NCBI GenBank assembly: GCA_013339765.2
Contig: CM023453.1
Span: forward strand, 87,362,685-87,426,684
From: Haemaphysalis longicornis
Taxonomy: Eukaryota > Arthropoda > Arachnida > Ixodida > Ixodidae
Direction of reading: 5' to 3'
DNA: 64,000 bases
In this document: positions 59,786 to 64,000 of the stretch, one piece after another
Position numbering within the stretch: the stretch's first letter is position 1
Layout: the number at the start of each line of letters is the position of its first letter
Notes under the pieces: generated by a model
What the model was told of the DNA's origin: nothing
Database searches by the model: none
What the model saw: the letters and a program-made list of their open reading frames with translations, nothing else
Position numbers and translations under genes: made by a program

Positions 59786-59909
59786 ATGAAGCATTCTAGG
59801 GCGAGGCGTTGTAAATCGAGTGCCCCGGTGTGTTCTTTTAGTACGCGTTTTTTGCCCGCGGATATGAAACATTCTAGCACGAGGCGTTGGAAAACGAGTG
59901 CCCCGTTGT
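59786..59909. repeat. two-copy direct repeat inside the foldback
   Basis: GAAGCATTCTAGGGCGAGGC followed by GTTGTAAATCGAGTGCCCCG recurs 78 bp downstream as GAAACATTCTAGCACGAGGC and GTTGGAAAACGAGTGCCCCG. Confidence 0.7.
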
Positions 59910-59926
59910 TTTAGTATCATGACTAC

Positions 59927-60253
59927 GTGAAACGACGACGACTACAGGAGACTCCAGCGCTGTCTTCAAGCGCTACCACACACGTAGAAAACACTCCAAG
60001 GCTAATGCTAATGATGAAAAAACGTCCTGCTTGGGAGAGGTTACCGCGGCCGCCGCATTCTCTAGAAACCTTTATGGATAATTGGAGACATGGCTACGAG
60101 TCTGCCAATCCTTCCCGAGACGACTTGCAGATCACGCCTAGAGTGCGTGACGAAGAGCTAGTGGAAGTCTACAATGCTGAGGATGACTTTGCATCCACCA
60201 CTCGCCGCGTAGAAGACGACGACCCCTTCGATGCATATGACGACGATTACTAG
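59927..60253 (+). CDS. right-arm transposon frame, intact 3' end
   Basis: The plus frame runs about 108 codons to a TAG at 60251-60253, with SSSATTHVENTPRLMLMMKK, FMDNWRHGYESANPSRDD and DEELVEVYNAEDDFAS, and an acidic end (EDDDPFDAYDDDY). The conservation of this reading order in the other arm, despite about 20 percent divergence, suggests it was once translated. The first codon is not an obvious start, so this is probably the last part of a longer protein. I do not recognise the family. Confidence 0.4.
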   Translation: MKRRRLQETPALSSSATTHVENTPRLMLMMKKRPAWERLPRPPHSLETFMDNWRHGYESANPSRDDLQITPRVRDEELVEVYNAEDDFASTTRRVEDDDPFDAYDDDY

Positions 60254-60415
60254 CACAGCAACTATGCAAATAAGCAATGACACTCAAACTTAACTATGTG
60301 TCAGGCAATGCTCGCCTACAACACCCCTGCCATTCAAGTCTTGCGCGTGAGTGCAAGCTTCCCCGAATTTTATAAATAGCATTTTTTTATGCGGCGAAAA
60401 TGTGCCATCTCAAGC

Positions 60416-60448
60416 GTCCACGGACGGACGGATGGGAGGACGGATGGC

Positions 60449-60514
<66 letters not shown>

Positions 60515-60551
60515 GGACGGACGGATGGACGGATGGACGGACGGACGGATT
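60416..60551. repeat. (ACAG/ACGG)n microsatellite
   Basis: A pure CAGA core of about 60 bp (60449-60512) is flanked on both sides by GGAC/GGAT tetranucleotides. Confidence 0.9.
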
Positions 60552-60599
60552 GACTTCTTCGTGGAGCCCACATCGCAACGCTTAATTAAGCATTTAAAT

Positions 60600-61464
60600 G
60601 TTATCTAAACATCAGAAGACGCTGCAACCATTTGTCCCGTCCTGGCTATCTGAAATCCACGATCATAATGGCTAGCAGGTCTTTTTACATATAGTATTCG
60701 CTAAACAGTTCTACAAGAGGGGAGCTAGCGTCGGTTTGTTGCTAACAAAATAGTGGTTATAGAGTGACTATACATAATTTAAGCTTGCAAAATCATTGTG
60801 GTTACTTCAGGGGTGTGTGAAATATAGAAGGTATGTGAAAACCCGTTTTAGCTCTCGCCGTGCAGCTAGGGCAGGATTATTTAAAAACTCCGCCTAGTGG
60901 TCTCTAGTTATGAATAGATGTACTGCCTAATTTTCAGTTATCTAGCCAAAGTCATTTGCTCTCACTGATGATGAATGAATGGGCAACCCGCTGACTCATC
61001 CACCCCAACTTGTATTTATTACCGCAAATGAAAATCGATTTATTGATGACTTCATTAGAATTGTTGTTCATTGTGATTTATTGATTAAAATACAAGGGTT
61101 GAAAGTTGGGCGAGTTGATAATGGCCCATCTTACAACAAACTGCGCGCTAATTGACTGGGACAGGAACACGTGAAGACACACAAGCGCAGTTTGCGCGCA
61201 GTTGTCAGTTTGCGCGCAGTTTCTCGTAAGATGATTAAAAGAACTTAGTCGGGTCACTGTGATTGATTGAATAATATCTTTTATTCAATTAGGTGTTTTA
61301 AAAACCTGATTGGCCGATGTACTGCAATGTCTATGTACTACTATGTGCTTTTGTGCACATATGTTCACTACGGCACATCCCACTGGGACATATTACAAAT
61401 TTTCTCGTGAAGGTGAATACATAAAGAATGGAGCAATCCACGCACTTACAGCTCGCAGTGCAAC
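60600..61464. other. gene-free stretch
   Basis: AT-rich sequence without a supportable gene. A GCGCAGTTTGCGCGCAGTT short repeat lies at about 61184-61222 and a TGATTGATTGA tract at about 61260. Confidence 0.35.
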
Positions 61465-61925
61465 AAGAGAGAGGGAGAGAGACAAACATTTATTTTAGTA
61501 ATGAGCAGGAGGATGTTCTTATGGCCTCCACCCAGTGAGAGGCATCCTTATTCCAATATGCCTTGGAGCTGGCTGGCCATCCGGACCCGTTCCACCAGTC
61601 GGCGCTGATCCGAGAGCTCGGAGCTGGTCAGCTGCTCCGCCCACTGCTCATGTGTAGGATTGGTATTTGGGGTTAGAGTGGGAGTCCGTTGGCACTCCCA
61701 TACCACGTGGTATAGGGTGCCAGCAACAGGGCAAAAGTTACAGGTGGCAGGGTATTGGGTGGGGTACATAGCGTTCAGTAGGGTGTTAAGGGGATACGAA
61801 TTGGTTTGGAGACGCCGGAAAGTGGTTTCTTCGTCGCGTGTTAATTGTGCATGAGGTGGCGGGAAGCGAAAGCGGTCGTTTTTGTAGTGGGATAAGATTT
61901 CGGTGTATGTATGGATTGGTGCTGG
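61465..61925 (-). mobile_element. LINE C-terminal fragment
   Basis: The minus strand reads FRRLQTNSYPLNTLLNAMYP, then CNFCPVAGTLYHVVWEC, the same end-of-ORF2 layout as the fragment at 17868-18591, and ends in SELSDQRRLVERVRMASQLQ before a stop near 61548. The 3' end lies near 61465 with AATAAATG followed by a GAGA-complement tract. Upstream domains are missing. Confidence 0.65.
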
Positions 61926-62774
61926 CTTTGAGGCGCTTAAGAAAAGTTATTAGTTAGTACGGCTGCTCGAGACCATGCAGAAGTGTCCATAAACACAGGA
62001 AAGGGAATGGTCATTGTCGGTGCGAAATGATTGTGAAATGGGAGTGAAATCCAGGCTCGTTTTGTGAGGAGCAAATAAGGGGGAGGGAGGAAAGTACAAT
62101 TTTGAGGGCACGGCAGCAGGGGGAGATGACATGCACCGCAGCCTTATGATCCGCTGATTCCAATTCTGTACGGCTTGATCAGGTGTGGAATAACACAAAT
62201 GCAACTGGGCGCCCATTCATTCGCGTTAGGGTACCAGTGCACTCAGTCGCTTGGGTTTGGTATTTTTCTTATTGTAGATTTTGTCTATAGATTATCTCGT
62301 GGATTTGGTCTCGTAGATTTTCTATCGTAATTTTGTCTCTCGGTGCGTAAGTACATCACGACGCGTCGGGCTTATTCAAACAGAGGGGCTCACTAACAGC
62401 GCGATAACCCGCTGCGATAACACGATCATGATTGTGGTCAAGGTCCCGCAGGCTCCTGAAACTAGTCAGTAACGAAACAGATAGCGGAACTGACACCACA
62501 CTTCCTATGCAAAATAGAGGAGGATAAGTGAGACACTACCGTAGAATGACACAATTTCTCTTCTTGGGGCGAGGCAGTATAATTATAAAAGACATAGGGG
62601 GGGCACTGATGGGCAATTGATGGGGCATTGAAATACATTGATGGGAAATGCAACAGACTTCGTAGCGTCTCTTATCAACAAAGGCACAACCATCCATTTC
62701 ATAATCTGATGAGTACGCGACATGTGACGATAGGAAATGGCAGTTTGAAGGGATCCTTTCGTGCACGAATGAAC
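61926..62774. other. gene-free stretch
   Basis: No gene is recognised. Short repeats of GTAGATTTT..GTC occur at about 62274-62335. Confidence 0.35.
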
Positions 62775-63009
62775 GCGCCGCGGTGGCGCAGTGGCTAAGG
62801 CGTTGTGCTGCTCAGCCCAAGGACGCGGATTCGATTCCCGGCCGCGGCGGCCGCTTTTCTGATCGAGGCGAAAAACGAAAACGCCTCTGTGTTCGAGATT
62901 CCGGCGCACGTTAAAATCCCGAAGTGGCGAAAATTGATCCGGAGCCCTCCACTACGGCGCGCCTCATCGCCTGTGTTGCGTCGGCGCGTTAAACCCCACA
63001 ATCAATCAA
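62775..63009 (+). mobile_element. near full-length tRNA-derived SINE (Ruka-like)
   Basis: The head GCGGTGGCGCAGTGGCTAAG holds an A-box and GGATTCGATTCCCGG a B-box at RNA polymerase III spacing, together a tRNA-like half. The body contains CTCTGTGTTCGAGATTCCGG, CGCACGTTAAAATCCC and CTCCACTACGGCGCGCCTCA, and the tail is CAATCAATCAAT. Two partial relatives lie at 8913-9104 and 55791-55993. The layout fits the tick Ruka SINE family as I recall it. Its preserved promoter boxes make it the youngest of the three. Confidence 0.8.
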
Positions 63010-64000
63010 TGAAATTACTCTGTACACGAGTGAGTGTATTAATACACCACTCAAGCGAAGACGCATGCTGCGCAACTATTGGTTTTGCTGGAAATAATAA
63101 TATAGTCTAAATTGCTTTTGTTTCGGGCTTGGGTTCTCAGGAATAATTCCGCGCGGATATAAAGCAGTAGAAAAACACAGTTTCGATCGAGGGCAGACAA
63201 GAAGCCGATGTTATCGCGCCACCACTGAACAGGTGATGTTTCAAGCGCAAAAATTGCCTTTTGAGTGGTTCGAATGATGAAAATGAGCGCGTACGGAGGC
63301 TTTGTTGGTGTTGCAGCACCTGACCCACGCTGTACTTGAAATCAACGGTTGAAGATTGGTTGGCGCGGTACTTTTTTCATATATATTTTTCTTCCCTGGA
63401 GCCTGCAATTTGCTGAAGTGCTCTTTTACACCATGCCACACAAGCCAACTCGGTGTGTAAGCGTACCTCAGCAATCTCGAAGTGATGGCTAAAGTACGGA
63501 ACATTTACGACGGAGGTAACTCCTTGCGGTATATACGACCCTAAGGCCCCACGTGAGTTGGAACGTCGTCCCGACCTGTCGTTCCCTGAGTAGAGAACAA
63601 CTACGTGCAGGAGAAAAAAAAAAGAATCAAGAAATACGTGGAGAGAAGAGAGAACGAGGGGGGAGGAAGAGGTGTCAACGAAAGCCAAGTCATGAGCTGC
63701 CCGACTTCGCTGACGGTTTTAAGACTTCGGGCGCCCCACCAGTGTCACGCACCAGGAAGTCTGTCGGAGGGTCTGTTGCTGAGGGACAACAAAGAGCAAC
63801 GCCCCTTGCGCAACGGAGGAGAAAACAAACTACGTGCTCTGCTGAACCACGCAAGCACCATCTTGGAAGTCTCTATTCCCGGGTATTTATATTTTCGAGA
63901 AAAAAAAAAAACGTCGGTGGAATCAGCCGGCGATTGCGTATACGGACAGATGACGTGGACGAGGCTCGATTGGGGACGACCATACATCATGTCGACCTGA
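63010..64000. other. gene-free end of window
   Basis: An open plus frame (63605-64000) runs off the end of the window but shows no recognisable domain and overlaps open frames on the other strand. GGGTATTTATATTTTCGAG at about 63881 could be a TATA region of an LTR or promoter; no partner LTR is in the window. Confidence 0.3.

Larger units (their letters stand above)
58340..60385. mobile_element. 2-kb foldback element with coding-bearing inverted arms
   Basis: The left arm (58340-58810) and the right arm (about 59935-60385) are inverted copies at roughly 80 percent identity by eye: outer ends GGGGAAGCTTGCACTCAC, then GACGAAGAGCT(A/G)GTGGA, ATGGATAATTGG, and AGCGCT(A/G)CC. Each arm carries the same C-terminal coding segment reading toward the outside. 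The interior of about 1.1 kb has a tandem repeat at 59786-59909 and no recognised protein. It could be a foldback transposon or two head-to-head copies of one transposon. Confidence 0.6.

Noticed and set aside
62775..62850. Possible tRNA gene
   Set aside because: A- and B-boxes are present, but the stems do not form a proper cloverleaf, and the sequence continues into a SINE body with a CAAT tail.
63605..64000. 131-codon frame running off the window
   Set aside because: No start or domain can be supported, and overlapping antisense frames are equally long.

Overview
The window looks like nuclear DNA from a hard tick (Ixodidae, probably a metastriate genus). The reasons are an arthropod-type innexin, several copies of a tRNA-derived SINE that resembles the tick Ruka family, a GIY-YIG-bearing Penelope-like retroelement, small exons split by kilobase introns, and a heavy load of miniature inverted-repeat elements, LINE 3' fragments and microsatellites. 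No bacterial operons, rRNA, CRISPR or convincing tRNA genes are visible. Family names rest on my recognition of motifs; no database search was run.

Only two host genes can be supported, both on the plus strand. The first is a single-exon innexin (about 21410-22587) with all hallmark residues, but its best start codon is one base out of frame with the rest of the reading frame. The second is a split gene at 25315-43517. I reconstructed ten coding exons with consensus splice sites and matching phases throughout: 1,083 nt, 360 residues and a stop. It encodes an acidic N-terminal region followed by two membrane segments of the kind found in GRAMD4 and MCTP proteins. It ends where GRAMD4 would continue into its GRAM domain. 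It includes micro-exons of 26 and 28 bp. Its first coding exon is missing; a phase-compatible 12-codon exon at 4480-4515 is a candidate, and if correct the innexin would lie inside a 20.8-kb intron.

Layout. 1-20 kb: intergenic or 5' intronic DNA with a cut-and-paste MITE (1078-1631), a TTAA-bounded element (14168-16498) that contains a second, pogo/Tigger-like MITE, SINE pieces and LINE 3' ends. 20-23 kb: a CpG-rich stretch and the innexin. 23-25 kb: two DNA-element remnants and a TA microsatellite. 25-44 kb: the GRAMD4-like gene, whose introns hold hairpins, MITEs and a tandem array with a unit of about 154 bp. 44-64 kb: gene-poor DNA with long microsatellites, a 5'-truncated Penelope-like element, a duplicated 561-bp unit, a foldback element lying within a CATA microsatellite, a 2-kb foldback whose arms both carry the same coding segment, two LINE C-terminal fragments and a near-complete tRNA-derived SINE.

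The two genes have no evident functional link. Innexins form gap junctions and hemichannels in the plasma membrane; GRAMD4/MCTP-type membrane regions act in intracellular membranes. Most other open frames are antisense shadows or microsatellite translations.
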